From Novosphingobium sp. KA1 (GTDB lineage Bacteria > Pseudomonadota > Alphaproteobacteria > Sphingomonadales > Sphingomonadaceae): DNA of 64,000 nucleotides. How positions within the stretch are numbered: the stretch's first letter is position 1; each line of letters starts with the position of its first letter. Below are positions 46,232 through 55,497 of the stretch, one piece after another. The DNA lies in contig NZ_CP021247.1 in NCBI RefSeq assembly GCF_017309955.1, positions 1,389,001-1,453,000 on the forward strand, written 5' to 3'. The position numbers and the translations under genes were made by a program. The notes under the pieces were generated by a model. That model was not told where the DNA came from. It was given only the letters and a program-made list of their open reading frames with translations, and ran no database searches.

Positions 46232-47566
46232 TCAGTGAACCGTCACGCGGCGCTTGCGCCAGGCCAGCCGCTCCAGCGCCGCCACCACCACCCATGCCGC
46301 CGCCATGCACACGAACGGCATGACCGGATAGTGGAAGCGTGACTGGCCCGAGAACACCAGGCAGATCGCGGTCGGATAGAGCGCCAGCCCATAGGGCAGC
46401 AGCCACCAGCCCGCCCAGCGCATGCGGTCATGACGGCGGCGCAGGGTCATCACCGCAAGCGCCAGCGCGAAGCCCAGCATCAGCAGCCCGTAATAGCCCT
46501 GGTTGATCCAGCGCACCGCGCGGTAGACCCCCTCGGCCCCGGCATACCCCGGCGCGCCGCCCTGATAGGCCCATTCTGCCTCGCCATCGGGCAGCCAGAG
46601 CCGCGCCAGCTTGCGCGGGGCAAGCGCGAGGAACTTTCCGGGGTTCTGCCTGATCCACGCCATGCCCAGCCGCCGTGCCTCGCCGTCGCGGGCAACCTCG
46701 TCGAGATCGCCGCGCGCCATCAGGCGGTCCACCACCGGCGCATCGGGTGAATAGTCGCCATTGGCGCGGTCGTGGTTGCCGGTCAGCAAGGTGTAGCCGC
46801 CATTGGTCGAGACCATGACCCAGTGCCCCAGCTCCACCCGGTTGCGCACCGTCCAGGGCGCGATCACCACGGCGGCGGCGGCCAGCACCACCAGGGCGTC
46901 GAGCACGAGGCCGGGCAGGCGCTTGCCCATCGGCTTCATCCGCAGCCAGTCGATCGCGAAAAGCAGCGGCACCACCACCAGCGTCTGCGCCTTGACCAGC
47001 GTGGCCAGGCCGAACACCAGCCCGGCGCCGACCAGCTGCCAGCGGTTCTCCCGCACGATCACCGCCCAGCACCCCGCCATCAGCAGCAGCGTGTAGAACA
47101 CCTCGGTCAGCGCCAGCGGCACGTAGCCGATGGCATTGGGATAGACCGCGAGCAGCAGCAGCGCCAGCCGCGCCGCCGCCTCGCTGGCGAACAGGCGGCG
47201 CCCCAGCGCCAGCGTCAGCCCGCCGATCAGCAGCGAGGAGACGAGGTTGAACACGCCCAGCGTCACCGCCGAGGCGCCGAACCGGCTGAACGCCAAACCC
47301 AGCACCGCCGGCCAGCCGACCGGCCAGAACGCGGTCGGCGCCCCGTCATTGCCAAGATACCCGCGCCCGGCGGCAAGGCTCGCCGCACGGGAAAAATACC
47401 ACTCGGCATCCGAAGTCGGCACCAGGTCGATGAACAGCACCGCCACCCGCAGCGCGAAATAGAGCGCCCAGATCGCCAGCAGCACCGACCGCTCGGTGGC
47501 GAACCATTCGAGTCGCAGGGCCAGCCGGCCGGGACGTGTCGGAAAATCGAGAATCTGCGCGGACAT
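46232..47566 (-). CDS. Glycosyltransferase family 39-like membrane protein
   Basis: The 444-residue protein has about ten membrane helices. An N-terminal acidic motif is in a luminal loop (LVPTSDAEWYFSRAASLAAGRGYLGNDGAPTAFWPVGWP), as in PMT/ArnT-type enzymes that use polyprenyl-phosphate sugars. A second loop contains NGGYTLLTGNHDRANGDYSPDAP. It probably modifies a cell-envelope glycan or lipid. No lipid A or O-antigen genes are nearby, so the acceptor is unknown. Confidence 0.82.
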   Translation of the reverse strand: MSAQILDFPTRPGRLALRLEWFATERSVLLAIWALYFALRVAVLFIDLVPTSDAEWYFSRAASLAAGRGYLGNDGAPTAFWPVGWPAVLGLAFSRFGASAVTLGVFNLVSSLLIGGLTLALGRRLFASEAAARLALLLLAVYPNAIGYVPLALTEVFYTLLLMAGCWAVIVRENRWQLVGAGLVFGLATLVKAQTLVVVPLLFAIDWLRMKPMGKRLPGLVLDALVVLAAAAVVIAPWTVRNRVELGHWVMVSTNGGYTLLTGNHDRANGDYSPDAPVVDRLMARGDLDEVARDGEARRLGMAWIRQNPGKFLALAPRKLARLWLPDGEAEWAYQGGAPGYAGAEGVYRAVRWINQGYYGLLMLGFALALAVMTLRRRHDRMRWAGWWLLPYGLALYPTAICLVFSGQSRFHYPVMPFVCMAAAWVVVAALERLAWRKRRVTVH

Positions 47567-47760
47567 GATGCTGCGGCATCCTGAGGGAGGTGCTTTAACA
47601 TCGCCTTACGCGGTTCGGCGCTTCGGGGGCAACCGTTGGGACGGGGGGGAGCGGGAAATGGGCTTCGACCATCCCGCAGATCTCCGTCATCGCGGCAGAA
47701 GCCGGGATCGCTGCGGGTCAGGCGGACGGTTTCAGAAGAAAGGAAGGGAAGATTCCGGGG

Positions 47761-47853
47761 CCCTTCGATAAACTCAGGAGATCCCCCGGACCCTCGGAAC
47801 GTCTGCCTTGCGCCACGGCTCGCAGGGGCTTCGACAAGCTCAGCCTGAGCGGG
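47761..47853. repeat. Two REP-like CTTCGAYAARCTCAG repeats
   Basis: Same-orientation copies occur at 47761-47779 (CCCTTCGATAAACTCAGGA) and 47827-47853 (GCTTCGACAAGCTCAGCC, then TGAGCGGG). The second has an internal CTCAG/CTGAG palindrome. This motif is a common sphingomonad interspersed repeat in my recollection. The 320-bp gap 47567-47886 contains these repeats and no gene I can support. Confidence 0.65.
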
Positions 47854-47886
47854 TGGAGAGGGCAGCTTTGGGTGGAGAGCGGACGT

Positions 47887-48165
47887 CTACGCTTTTGTTG
47901 AAAGCTGTGACAAGATGCGCTCGTACTCGCGCAACGCCGCCAATTTCCGGATCCGATGATACCGAAATAGTACGCCAAGTAGGACCAACGGCGACTCCGC
48001 GAGCAAGAAACGTAGCCAAAATAACGGCACTTCCGTCGTTTCAACCAAGCCTCTGAAATCGCTCCAGATCAAATACGCTAGCGACCCAACCGCGACAATA
48101 CCACCCATTGCAAAACAAAACAGTTCGGACGCACGGGGCGGCATTATCGGGCGCACAAAGTTCAT
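47887..48165 (-). CDS. Hypothetical two-span membrane protein (low GC)
   Basis: The 92-residue protein has helices at about 15-33 (FCFAMGGIVAVGSLAYLIW) and 45-66 (PLFWLRFLLAESPLVLLGVLF), then a basic tail (RYHRIRKLAALREYERIL). Base composition is clearly lower in GC than neighbouring genes, suggesting transfer. No family recognised. Confidence 0.6.
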   Translation of the reverse strand: MNFVRPIMPPRASELFCFAMGGIVAVGSLAYLIWSDFRGLVETTEVPLFWLRFLLAESPLVLLGVLFRYHRIRKLAALREYERILSQLSTKA

Positions 48166-48244
48166 GGCCAGACTATAAGCTGAACACCTGCGCTGACAAT
48201 GCTGAAGCGCAGTTCGAATTTACCATAACGACCACAATGGGGCG

Positions 48245-48487
48245 CTAGCGGTCTTTGAATACACCCCCTGCGAACCGAAAGATACTGATGCAGAAAAAGC
48301 GGAAAACTACCATGAATAGGACCGCTGATGGCGCGAGCCAAAGTAGCTGCCTATCCCAGCCTAAGCCGAGATGAAACAGTTGATCAAAAATTGTTGCTAG
48401 CCACAGAGGCGTCAAAAAAGCTGCGGTAAGCCCGAGCATTACGTTCATGGCTTTGCGCTGACGATGAATATGCCGTTGGCTAATCAT
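48245..48487 (-). CDS. Hypothetical two-span membrane protein (low GC)
   Basis: The 80-residue protein has helices at about 14-33 (MNVMLGLTAAFLTPLWLATI) and 45-70 (RQLLWLAPSAVLFMVVFRFFCISIF), with a basic N-terminus (MISQRHIHRQRKA). It lies 79 bp upstream of the other low-GC membrane gene in the same direction, so the two may form one acquired unit. No family recognised. The 226 bp to the next gene carry no supported gene. Confidence 0.55.
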   Translation of the reverse strand: MISQRHIHRQRKAMNVMLGLTAAFLTPLWLATIFDQLFHLGLGWDRQLLWLAPSAVLFMVVFRFFCISIFRFAGGVFKDR

Positions 48488-48713
48488 TTCGAGACCCTCG
48501 CACTTAAACTGATTAACAGCAACTGATCCCGCATCCCCACGGTAGCAACGGTCTTGAACGCCAAATAGTTTTACGACGGTGAATGTCCGACATGGGGCGA
48601 ATCCGGAACGCCTGCATGAGGATGAAAATCCCTAAAAGCAGCCACAACCATCCGCCCTTCTTTCCCGCCTGGCCTCTTGCCCCCGCCGGTCCGTGCCCCC
48701 AACTATCGCGCGC

Positions 48714-49466
48714 ATGACCGAACTTCGTTTCCACGAGATGCCCGACGGGCGTCAGATCGCCCATCGTTTCACGCCCGGCCTCGGCCCGACGATCGTGTTC
48801 CTGCCCGGCTACATGTCCGACATGACCGGCAGCAAGGCCGCGGCCCTGTTCGACATGGCGGTGGCCAGCGGCCGCGCCTGCATGCTGCTCGACTATTCGG
48901 GCTGCGGCCAGAGCCCCGGCGCGTTCGAGCATGGCACCCTCAGCCGCTGGCGGGACGAGGTGATCGCGCTGATCGAGGCGGCGAACTTGCGTGACGTGCT
49001 GCTGGTCGGCTCGTCGATGGGCGGCTGGCTGATGCTGATGGTTGCCGAGAAGCTGGGAGACCGCGTGAAGGGCATGGTCGGCATTGCTGCCGCGCCGGAC
49101 TTTACCGAATGGGGTATTGCCCAGATGGACAAGAACGTTCTCGCCGATGGCGAGACGATCTGGGAAGACAATCCCTACGGCCCCGAACCCACGCCCACCC
49201 ACCCCGGCTTCTGGGCCGACGGGCAGGCCAACCTCATGCTGGACAAGGTCATTCCCTTCGACGGCCCGGTGCGCCTGCTCCACGGCCAGCGCGACGATGA
49301 CGTGCCATGGGAAATCGGGGTGCGGCTGGCCGAAAAGCTGCGTTCATCCGAGGTGCAGGTGACTCTCATCAAGGACGGCGACCACCGCCTCTCGCGCGAT
49401 GCCGACATCCACCTGCTCCTGCGCAGCGTGGCCGAGCTGGTCCTCGCCCGCAACCCGGCGGCCTGA
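48714..49466 (+). CDS. Alpha/beta hydrolase
   Basis: The 250-residue protein has the alpha/beta-hydrolase fold: oxyanion region TIVFLPGYMSDMTGSKAAAL, nucleophile elbow LLVGSSMGGWLML (Ser about 100), acid region LLHGQRDDDVPW and His in IKDGDHRLSRD. It resembles ABHD10-like thioesterases or esterases. Substrate unknown. It is followed 18 bp later by the TPR-protein gene, so they are co-transcribed. Confidence 0.88.
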   Translation: MTELRFHEMPDGRQIAHRFTPGLGPTIVFLPGYMSDMTGSKAAALFDMAVASGRACMLLDYSGCGQSPGAFEHGTLSRWRDEVIALIEAANLRDVLLVGSSMGGWLMLMVAEKLGDRVKGMVGIAAAPDFTEWGIAQMDKNVLADGETIWEDNPYGPEPTPTHPGFWADGQANLMLDKVIPFDGPVRLLHGQRDDDVPWEIGVRLAEKLRSSEVQVTLIKDGDHRLSRDADIHLLLRSVAELVLARNPAA

Positions 49467-49484
49467 CCCGGAGACCATCCCCCC

Positions 49485-50372
49485 ATGCCCCTGCTGCTTC
49501 CCCTCCTCCTGATGCAAGCCAATGTCGATGCGGCGGGCATCGCCAGCCCTTACGCCTCGCAGCTCCCCAAGGAGATCGTCGAGAAAAAGATGGAGGAGGA
49601 GCGCAAGCGCCGTGCCGAGCAGGCGGCGCAGGCCGCAGGGCCCGCCATTCCCGAATCGAACACCGGCTGCATGCTGGCGGTCGAATCCGATCCCGCCGGT
49701 TCCGCCGAGATCGCCCGCAAGGCCATGGCCGAGGCGCAGGGCCGTGCCCGCGTGCGCGCCGGGCTCTGCCTCGGCGCCGCGCTTTCCCAGCTTGACCGCT
49801 GGGGCGAGGCGCGCACCGCCTTTGTCCAGGCGCGCGACGCGGCCGATCTCGAAGACCATCCCAGCCGCGCGCGGCTTGGCGCGATGGCGGGCAGCGCGGC
49901 GCTGGCCGACGGCAAGCCGGGCGATGCGCTCTCGCTGCTCGCCCCTGCCGCCGCCGATGCCCGCCAGACCGAGGACAAGGAACTGCTGGCCTCGATCGCG
50001 CTGGACCGCGCGCGGGCGCTGGTGGCGCTCAGCCAGCCGGACGAGGCGGGTAACGCGCTGGCCGAAGCCCGCGCCGCCGATCCCGCCAATGCCCAGGCCT
50101 GGCTGCTCTCCGCCACCCTCTCGCGCCGCCAGAACAAGCTGATCGAGGCCCAGACCCAGATCGAGCAGGCCGCCTCGCTGGCCCCGCAGGATCCCGAAGT
50201 CGGCCTCGAGGCAGGCGTCATCGCCGTGCTTGCGGGCCGCAACGAGGCGGCGCGGCGCAGCTGGAACTCGGTTGTCGCCACCAGCCCGGACAGCCCGCAG
50301 GCGGCTACCGCCAGGGGTTACCTCACCCAACTCGGTTCCGACGCCAAGGCGCCCCCCGCAAAGGCCAGATAA
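49485..50372 (+). CDS. Tetratricopeptide-type exported or membrane-associated protein
   Basis: The 295-residue protein has a short hydrophobic start (MPLLLPLLLMQANVDAAG), a charged coil (EIVEKKMEEERKRRAEQAAQAA) and TPR-like helical pairs from about 75 to 280 (GLCLGAALSQLDRWGEARTAFVQARDAA ... LLSATLSRRQNKLIEAQTQIEQAASLAPQDPEV). It is probably a scaffold. Its TAA stop shares a base with the next ATG (TAATG), showing coupling with the flavin oxidoreductase. Confidence 0.8.
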   Translation: MPLLLPLLLMQANVDAAGIASPYASQLPKEIVEKKMEEERKRRAEQAAQAAGPAIPESNTGCMLAVESDPAGSAEIARKAMAEAQGRARVRAGLCLGAALSQLDRWGEARTAFVQARDAADLEDHPSRARLGAMAGSAALADGKPGDALSLLAPAAADARQTEDKELLASIALDRARALVALSQPDEAGNALAEARAADPANAQAWLLSATLSRRQNKLIEAQTQIEQAASLAPQDPEVGLEAGVIAVLAGRNEAARRSWNSVVATSPDSPQAATARGYLTQLGSDAKAPPAKAR

Positions 50373-51364
50373 TGCTCCCACTCTCCGTTCTCGATCTTGT
50401 CCCCGTCCGCGAAGGCGGCACGGTCTCCCAGGCGCTGGCGATCTCCGCCCGCACCGCGCAAGTCGCCGAAAAGGCCGGCTACAAGCGCTTCTGGGTGGCC
50501 GAACACCACGGCATGGACGGGATCGCGGGCGGCGCCACCTCGGTCGTGCTCGCCCATATCGGCGCGGCGACCGAGTCCATCCGCATCGGCGCGGGCGGCA
50601 TCATGCTGCCCAACCATACCCCTTACGTGATCGCCGAGCAGTTCGGCACGCTGGCCGCGCTGTTCCCCGGCCGCGTCGACCTTGGCCTCGGCCGCGCGGC
50701 GGGCGCCGACGGGCGCCTTGCCAATGCGCTGCGCAAGGACATCGTCGGCGCCTCGCAGCATTTCCCGCAGGACGTGGCGGAACTGCAGGCCCGCTTTGCC
50801 GGACAGGCGGTGGGCGGGGTCTCCTCGCCGCAGGCGGTCGGCGCCGATGTCGAGATGTGGATCCTGGGCTCCAGCACCTTCGGCGCGCAGCTGGCGGCGA
50901 TGCTGGGCCTGCCCTACACCTTCGCCTCGCACTTTGCCCCGGCCATGCTCGACGAAGCCGCGCGCATCTACCGCGAACGCTTCCAGCCCGGCAAAGTGCT
51001 CGACAAGCCGCACTTCATGGCCGCCATCAACGTCTACGCCGCCGACAGCGACGAGGAAGCCCACTACCTCGCCTCCTCCACCGACCAGAGCTTCGTCGCC
51101 CTGCGCACCGGCACGCCCGGCAAGATGCCGCCGCCGATCCGCGACTACCGCGAAAGCCTGCCCGGCTCGGCCCGCGCGATGCTGGCGCAAGTCCGCTCGG
51201 TCAGCGCGATCGGCACCCCGGCGAAAGTGCGCGACGAAATCCTCGCCTTCCAGAAGCGTACGCAGGCGGACGAACTGATCGTCTCGGGCGCGATGTTCGA
51301 CCCGGATGCGCAAGTGCGGTCGCTGGAACTGGCTATGGGGGCCATGGAAGGCGTCAAGGCCTGA
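50372..51364 (+). CDS. LLM-class flavin-dependent oxidoreductase
   Basis: The 330-residue luciferase-like monooxygenase has SVLDLVPVREGG, GYKRFWVAEHHGMDGIAGGATSVVLAHIGAATESIRIGAGGIMLPNHTPYVIAEQFGTLAALFPGRVDLGLGRAAG and ILGSSTFGAQLAAMLGLPYTFASHFAP, the pattern of the LLM group typified by E. coli YhbW. It uses FMNH2 or F420-like cofactor in the family; the substrate here is unknown. It is coupled to the TPR gene upstream. Confidence 0.9.
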   Translation: MLPLSVLDLVPVREGGTVSQALAISARTAQVAEKAGYKRFWVAEHHGMDGIAGGATSVVLAHIGAATESIRIGAGGIMLPNHTPYVIAEQFGTLAALFPGRVDLGLGRAAGADGRLANALRKDIVGASQHFPQDVAELQARFAGQAVGGVSSPQAVGADVEMWILGSSTFGAQLAAMLGLPYTFASHFAPAMLDEAARIYRERFQPGKVLDKPHFMAAINVYAADSDEEAHYLASSTDQSFVALRTGTPGKMPPPIRDYRESLPGSARAMLAQVRSVSAIGTPAKVRDEILAFQKRTQADELIVSGAMFDPDAQVRSLELAMGAMEGVKA

Positions 51365-51539
51365 GGAAGAAGGATTAAGCAGGGGAGCATAGCCCCCCTG
51401 CACCCCCAATACCGTCTCCGTGGTCCCCTGCGCTATCCGTTGCGCGCCCATGGGGGCGTCGGGAGACATATTGGCTGCGCCGCAGGGAGTGCAAAACGCG
51501 GCTGCGCGCGCAACGAAGACATTCCGAGGGTCTGGGGGA

Positions 51540-52646
51540 TCATCCCCCAGGACTTCCCCTTTCTTCCTTCAACCTCCCCAAAGCCCAGACAGCCGCATCC
51601 GCCACCCCTTCATCCTCATCCGAACACAGCGCCTCAACCAACGGCAGCAGCGCCGCCCGCCCGCTGTTCCCCGCCGCATAGAGGCAGTTGCGCACGAAGC
51701 GATTCCGCCCGATCCGCTTGATCGGCGAGCCGGAGAACAGCTTGCGGAAGCCCGCGTCGTCCAGCGTCAGCAGGTCGCCGAGTTGCGGCGCGGTCAGTTC
51801 GGCGCGGGGGAGGAAGGCCTTGATGGTGTGGGCGGTCTCGGCGAACTTGTTCCACGGGCAGACGGCAAGGCAGTCATCGCAGCCGTATATCCGATTGCCC
51901 AGCGCTGCGCGGAATTCCTCCGGCACCGGCCCCTTGTGCTCGATGGTGAGGTAGCTGACGCAGCGCCGCGCATCGAGGCGGTAGGGCGCGGGGAAGGCGG
52001 CGGTGGGGCAGGCGTCCTGACAGGCGCGGCACGATCCGCAGCGGTCGCGGCCGGGCGCGGAGAGCGGCAGGTCCAGCGTCGTGTAGATTTCGCCGAGGAA
52101 CAGCCAGGAGCCATGCTCGCGGCTGACCACATTGGTGTGCTTGCCCTGCCAGCCCAGCCCGGCGGCGGCGGCGAGGGGCTTTTCCATGACCGGGGCGGTA
52201 TCGGTGAAGACTTTGACCCCGGCCTCGCCCAGCCCGCGCTTGCGCGCTTCCTCGACCAGCCAGCGGGCGAGGTGCTTGAGCGCCTTCTTCACCACGTCGT
52301 GATAGTCGGCGCCCTGCGAATAGACCGAGATGCGGCCCACGTCTGGCACTTCGGCCAGCTGCAGCGGGTCGGACGCCGGGGCGTAGCTCATGCCCAGCGC
52401 GATGACGCGGCGGGCCTCGGGCCACAGGCCCTGGGGGGAGCGGCGATGGTGGGCGCGGTCGGCCATCCACTCCATCGATCCGTACATGCCCGCCTCCAGC
52501 CACGAATCGAGACGGGCGGCGCGTTCGGGGTCCTCTTCGGCGGACGCGATTCCGAAGGCGCAGAAGCCCAGTGCGCGGGCCTGCGCTTCCAGATCACCCT
52601 TTAACAAGTCCAAGGGGGTCAAATCACTTAGAGGGTTGTTAACCAA
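51540..52646 (-). CDS. queG: Epoxyqueuosine reductase
   Basis: The 368-residue iron-sulfur/cobalamin enzyme performs the last step of queuosine synthesis in tRNA. It has the DUF1730 region, [16 protein letters not shown] segment [28 protein letters not shown], two [4Fe-4S] clusters ([12 protein letters not shown] and [13 protein letters not shown]) and C-terminal HEAT-like repeats. The C-terminus ends shortly after [13 protein letters not shown]. The other que genes are not in the window. The 175 bp downstream hold only GC-rich hairpin-like sequence. Confidence 0.95.
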   Translation of the reverse strand: MVNNPLSDLTPLDLLKGDLEAQARALGFCAFGIASAEEDPERAARLDSWLEAGMYGSMEWMADRAHHRRSPQGLWPEARRVIALGMSYAPASDPLQLAEVPDVGRISVYSQGADYHDVVKKALKHLARWLVEEARKRGLGEAGVKVFTDTAPVMEKPLAAAAGLGWQGKHTNVVSREHGSWLFLGEIYTTLDLPLSAPGRDRCGSCRACQDACPTAAFPAPYRLDARRCVSYLTIEHKGPVPEEFRAALGNRIYGCDDCLAVCPWNKFAETAHTIKAFLPRAELTAPQLGDLLTLDDAGFRKLFSGSPIKRIGRNRFVRNCLYAAGNSGRAALLPLVEALCSDEDEGVADAAVWALGRLKEERGSPGG

Positions 52647-52717
52647 GCTTGCGGATGCTCCGGTTCACGGGATGGGGGTAGACGGCCTTGATGAACATCG
52701 CACTAGGAGATTGGCCC

Positions 52718-53710
52718 GTGGCCAGCAATGAGGGAGCCGATCCGGCGCACGTCGATCCGCGTCCCCTTGCGATCGAGGCGAGCGGGCTGGTCAAGCGCTT
52801 CGACGGGTTCACGGCCGTCGACGGGGTCGACCTGCGGGTGCCGGTGGGCGCGGTCTACGGCATTCTCGGCCCCAACGGCGCGGGCAAGACAACGACGCTG
52901 CGCATGCTGCTCGGCATCATCGACCCGGACGCGGGCACGCGCCGCATCCTGGGGGCGGAGCGGCCGCACGATGTCGCCCACGCCATCGGCTATCTGCCCG
53001 AGGAGCGCGGGCTCTACCCGGCGATGAAGGCCACCGAGGCGATCGCCTTTCTGGGCGCGCTGCGCGGATTGCCGCTGAAGGAAGGGCGCCGCCGGGCGCA
53101 CGAACTGCTCGAACGCCACGGCCTCGGCTATGCGGCGGAGCGGCAGATCCGGCAGCTTTCCAAGGGCATGGCGCAGCAGGTGCAGATCCTCGGCACGCTG
53201 GTCCACCGCCCGAAGCTGGTGATCTTCGACGAGCCGTTTTCCGGGCTCGATGCGCTCAACCAGGGCAAGCTGGAGCGGATGATGCGCGGCCTTGCCGAAG
53301 ACGGGACAACCGTGATCTTCTCCACCCACGTTATCGCCCATGCCGAGCGCCTCTGCGACGATGTGGCGATCATTGCCGGCGGCAAGGTGCCCTTTGCGGG
53401 GCCGGTCGATGTCGCGCGCGACCGGATCCGCCCGCAGGTGCGGTTGGAGACCCGCGCGCGCGGGGGGGCGTGGCGGGCCGCGCTGCCCGCGGACGCCCGC
53501 AGCGAAGGCGCGTTCTGGATCTTCTCGCTGCCCGAAACCGGCGTGGAGCCGCTGCTGCGCGCGCTGATCGAGGGCGATGCGGGCATTCTCTCGCTCTCCA
53601 TCGAGCGGGCCGGGCTGCACGATGCCTTTGTCGCCATCGCCGGCGAGGCGGCGGCGCGGGCGCTGGAGGAAAGCCCGGAACAGGACCAGGGCCAGGAGCA
53701 GCGCCGATGA
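52718..53710 (+). CDS. ABC transporter ATP-binding protein (NatA-like)
   Basis: The 330-residue ATPase has Walker A GILGPNGAGKTTTLR, signature QLSKGMAQQVQILGTL, Walker B LVIFDEPFSGLD and the switch His in FSTHVIAHAE. A C-terminal DUF4162-type extension follows. The GTG at 52718 with GGAG 8 nt upstream is favoured; ATG 52691 would add nine residues. The membrane partner overlaps it (ATGA). Confidence 0.92.
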   Translation: MASNEGADPAHVDPRPLAIEASGLVKRFDGFTAVDGVDLRVPVGAVYGILGPNGAGKTTTLRMLLGIIDPDAGTRRILGAERPHDVAHAIGYLPEERGLYPAMKATEAIAFLGALRGLPLKEGRRRAHELLERHGLGYAAERQIRQLSKGMAQQVQILGTLVHRPKLVIFDEPFSGLDALNQGKLERMMRGLAEDGTTVIFSTHVIAHAERLCDDVAIIAGGKVPFAGPVDVARDRIRPQVRLETRARGGAWRAALPADARSEGAFWIFSLPETGVEPLLRALIEGDAGILSLSIERAGLHDAFVAIAGEAAARALEESPEQDQGQEQRR

Positions 53711-54960
53711 ACGATGCCATGCGGACCGGCCGACTTTCGGTGCTGGCGGCGGCCTGGGTGGTGGCGCGGCGTGATTTCACGGCGATCCTGTTCAGCCGCA
53801 GCTTCTTCTTTTTCCTGCTGGGGCCGCTGTTCCCGGTGATCGTCGGCGGGCTGGCGGGCAGTGTCGGCGCGCGGGTACAGGCGAGCGCGGAGCAGCCGCA
53901 GCTCGGGGTCGTCATGCGCGGCGCCGATATCGATGCGCTCGGCGCGGCGCGGGCGCGGCTGGCGCCGGTTGCGGGCGATGCCTTGCCGGGGCTGGTGGTG
54001 CTGCGGCGGCTTGGCCCTGGCGAATCGGTCGATACCGCACGGGAACTGGCGGCGAAGAAGGGCAATGTCGCCGCCGTGCTCTCGGGCAACCTCGCCATGC
54101 CGGTGCTGACCGGGCCGGAAGGCCTGATCCATGACTGGCGCGGGCCGGTCTCGATGCTGGCGGCGCAGGCCCGTTCGGGCGAGGCGTTGGCCTATCCCGA
54201 AGTCGCCCTGCGGGTGGCCGCCACCAGCACCGCGAGCGAACGGCGCGGGCGCCTGACCACGGCACAGAGCGCGCAGATGATGCTGTTCCTGCTGACGATG
54301 ATGCTGGCGGGCATGGTGCTGTCCAACCTCGTCGAGGAAAAGGGCAACAAGATCATCGAAGTGCTGGCTGCGGCCATCCCGATGGATTCGGTGTTTTTCG
54401 GCAAGCTCTTCGCGATGCTGGGCGTCTCGCTGGTCGGCATCGCGACATGGACGGGGGCGGCGGGGCTGCTCTATCTGGCGCATGGGCCGCTGTTCCCGGC
54501 GCTGCCCGAACCGGCGGTCGGCTGGCCGCTGCTGGTCACGCTGGGCGTCGTCTATTTTGCCATGGCCTATCTCCTGCTGGGATCGGTGTTCCTCTCGATC
54601 GGCTCGATGGCCTCGACGGTGCGCGAGGTGCAGACGCTGTCGATGCCGGTGACGATGCTGCAGCTGATGGTGTTCTTTTTCGCCAGCTTCGCGATGACCC
54701 AGCCCGGCGGCCTGATGGAACAGGCGGCGATGCTGTTCCCGTTCAGCTCGCCTTTCGCGATGCTGGCGCGCGGCGCGCAGGACCCGGCGCTGATGCCGCA
54801 TGTGCTGGCGATCGGCTGGCAGGCGCTCTGGGTGCTGATCCTGGTGCGCATCGGCGCGCGGCTGTTCCGCTCGCGGGTGATGAAGTCGGGCCCGGCGCGC
54901 CTGCGCAAGCGGCGCTGGGGGCGCAGGCGTGTAACCGGAGAGCAGACTGCATCGAACTGA
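53707..54960 (+). CDS. ABC-2 type permease (NatB-like)
   Basis: The 417-residue protein has one N-terminal helix (about 28-50), a large extracytoplasmic domain (about 55-185) and five or six C-terminal helices (about 195-400). It contains the segment NLVEEKGNKIIEVLAAAIPMDSVFFGKLFAMLGV characteristic of ABC2_membrane_3 exporters. With the ATPase it forms an exporter, in relatives for Na+ or other small solutes; the true substrate is unknown. Confidence 0.9.
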   Translation: MNDAMRTGRLSVLAAAWVVARRDFTAILFSRSFFFFLLGPLFPVIVGGLAGSVGARVQASAEQPQLGVVMRGADIDALGAARARLAPVAGDALPGLVVLRRLGPGESVDTARELAAKKGNVAAVLSGNLAMPVLTGPEGLIHDWRGPVSMLAAQARSGEALAYPEVALRVAATSTASERRGRLTTAQSAQMMLFLLTMMLAGMVLSNLVEEKGNKIIEVLAAAIPMDSVFFGKLFAMLGVSLVGIATWTGAAGLLYLAHGPLFPALPEPAVGWPLLVTLGVVYFAMAYLLLGSVFLSIGSMASTVREVQTLSMPVTMLQLMVFFFASFAMTQPGGLMEQAAMLFPFSSPFAMLARGAQDPALMPHVLAIGWQALWVLILVRIGARLFRSRVMKSGPARLRKRRWGRRRVTGEQTASN

Positions 54961-54988
54961 AAATATCCGCTAAGCCTGGCGGATATTT
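54961..54988 (+). terminator. Hairpin between ABC permease and msrB
   Basis: Perfect 10-bp arms AAATATCCGC / GCGGATATTT with an 8-nt loop start right after the permease stop. No T-run follows beyond the stem itself, so it may attenuate or protect mRNA rather than fully terminate. Confidence 0.5.
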
Positions 54989-55001
54989 CGGGAGAGGCGC
55001 G

Positions 55002-55490
55002 ATGATGCTGCGGTCCACTCGTCGTCAGATACTCGGCTGGCTGGGAGCGGGGGCCGCACTGCCGGTACTTTCGGCTTGCGGCAATGCGGCGGAGGCAAAG
55101 GACTATCCGGTGCGCTTCAGCACCGCCGAATGGCGGCGGCGGCTGACCCCGGCGCAGTTCCACGTGCTGCGCAAGCAGGGGACCGAACGTGCGTTCTCCT
55201 CGCCGCTCAATGCCGAGCACCGCAAGGGCACGTTCCTCTGCGCGGCGGACGGCCATCCGCTGTTTTCCTCGGCCACCAAGTACGACAGCCATACCGGCTG
55301 GCCCAGTTTCTGGAAGCCGCTGCCCGGCGGGATCGAGACCGCGACGGACTACGCGATCGGCGTGCCGCGCACCGAAGTCCACTGTGCGCGCTGCGGCGGG
55401 CATCTTGGCCATGTCTTTGATGACGGCCCGCCGCCGACCGGCAAGCGCTATTGCATGAACGGGGCGGCGATGACGTTCCGGGCCGGGTGA
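55002..55490 (+). CDS. msrB: Exported lipoprotein methionine-R-sulfoxide reductase
   Basis: The 162-residue MsrB has a Tat-like lipoprotein signal (RSTRRQILGWLGAGAALPVLSAC; twin Arg, lipobox L-S-A-C with Cys 26). The SelR domain contains KYDSHTGWPSFWKP, VHCARCGGHLGHVFDDG and the catalytic Cys 151 in RYCMNGAAM. Of the four zinc Cys, one is replaced (C-A-A-D instead of C-x-x-C at 80-83). It would repair oxidised Met in the periplasm while anchored to a membrane. A GGAGAGG ribosome site precedes ATG 55002. Confidence 0.92.
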   Translation: MMLRSTRRQILGWLGAGAALPVLSACGNAAEAKDYPVRFSTAEWRRRLTPAQFHVLRKQGTERAFSSPLNAEHRKGTFLCAADGHPLFSSATKYDSHTGWPSFWKPLPGGIETATDYAIGVPRTEVHCARCGGHLGHVFDDGPPPTGKRYCMNGAAMTFRAG

Positions 55491-55497
55491 GAGGGGA

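Noticed and set aside
48513..48713. Minus-strand segment reading KKGGWLWLLLGIFILMQAF, like a small membrane protein
   Set aside because: No in-frame start upstream outside the antisense of the hydrolase gene; kept only as a curiosity.
51365..51539. Hairpin-rich GC sequence between the flavin oxidoreductase and queG genes as a possible ncRNA
   Set aside because: Only short GC-rich inverted repeats such as GCAGGGG...CCCCTGC; nothing beyond a shared terminator region for convergent genes.
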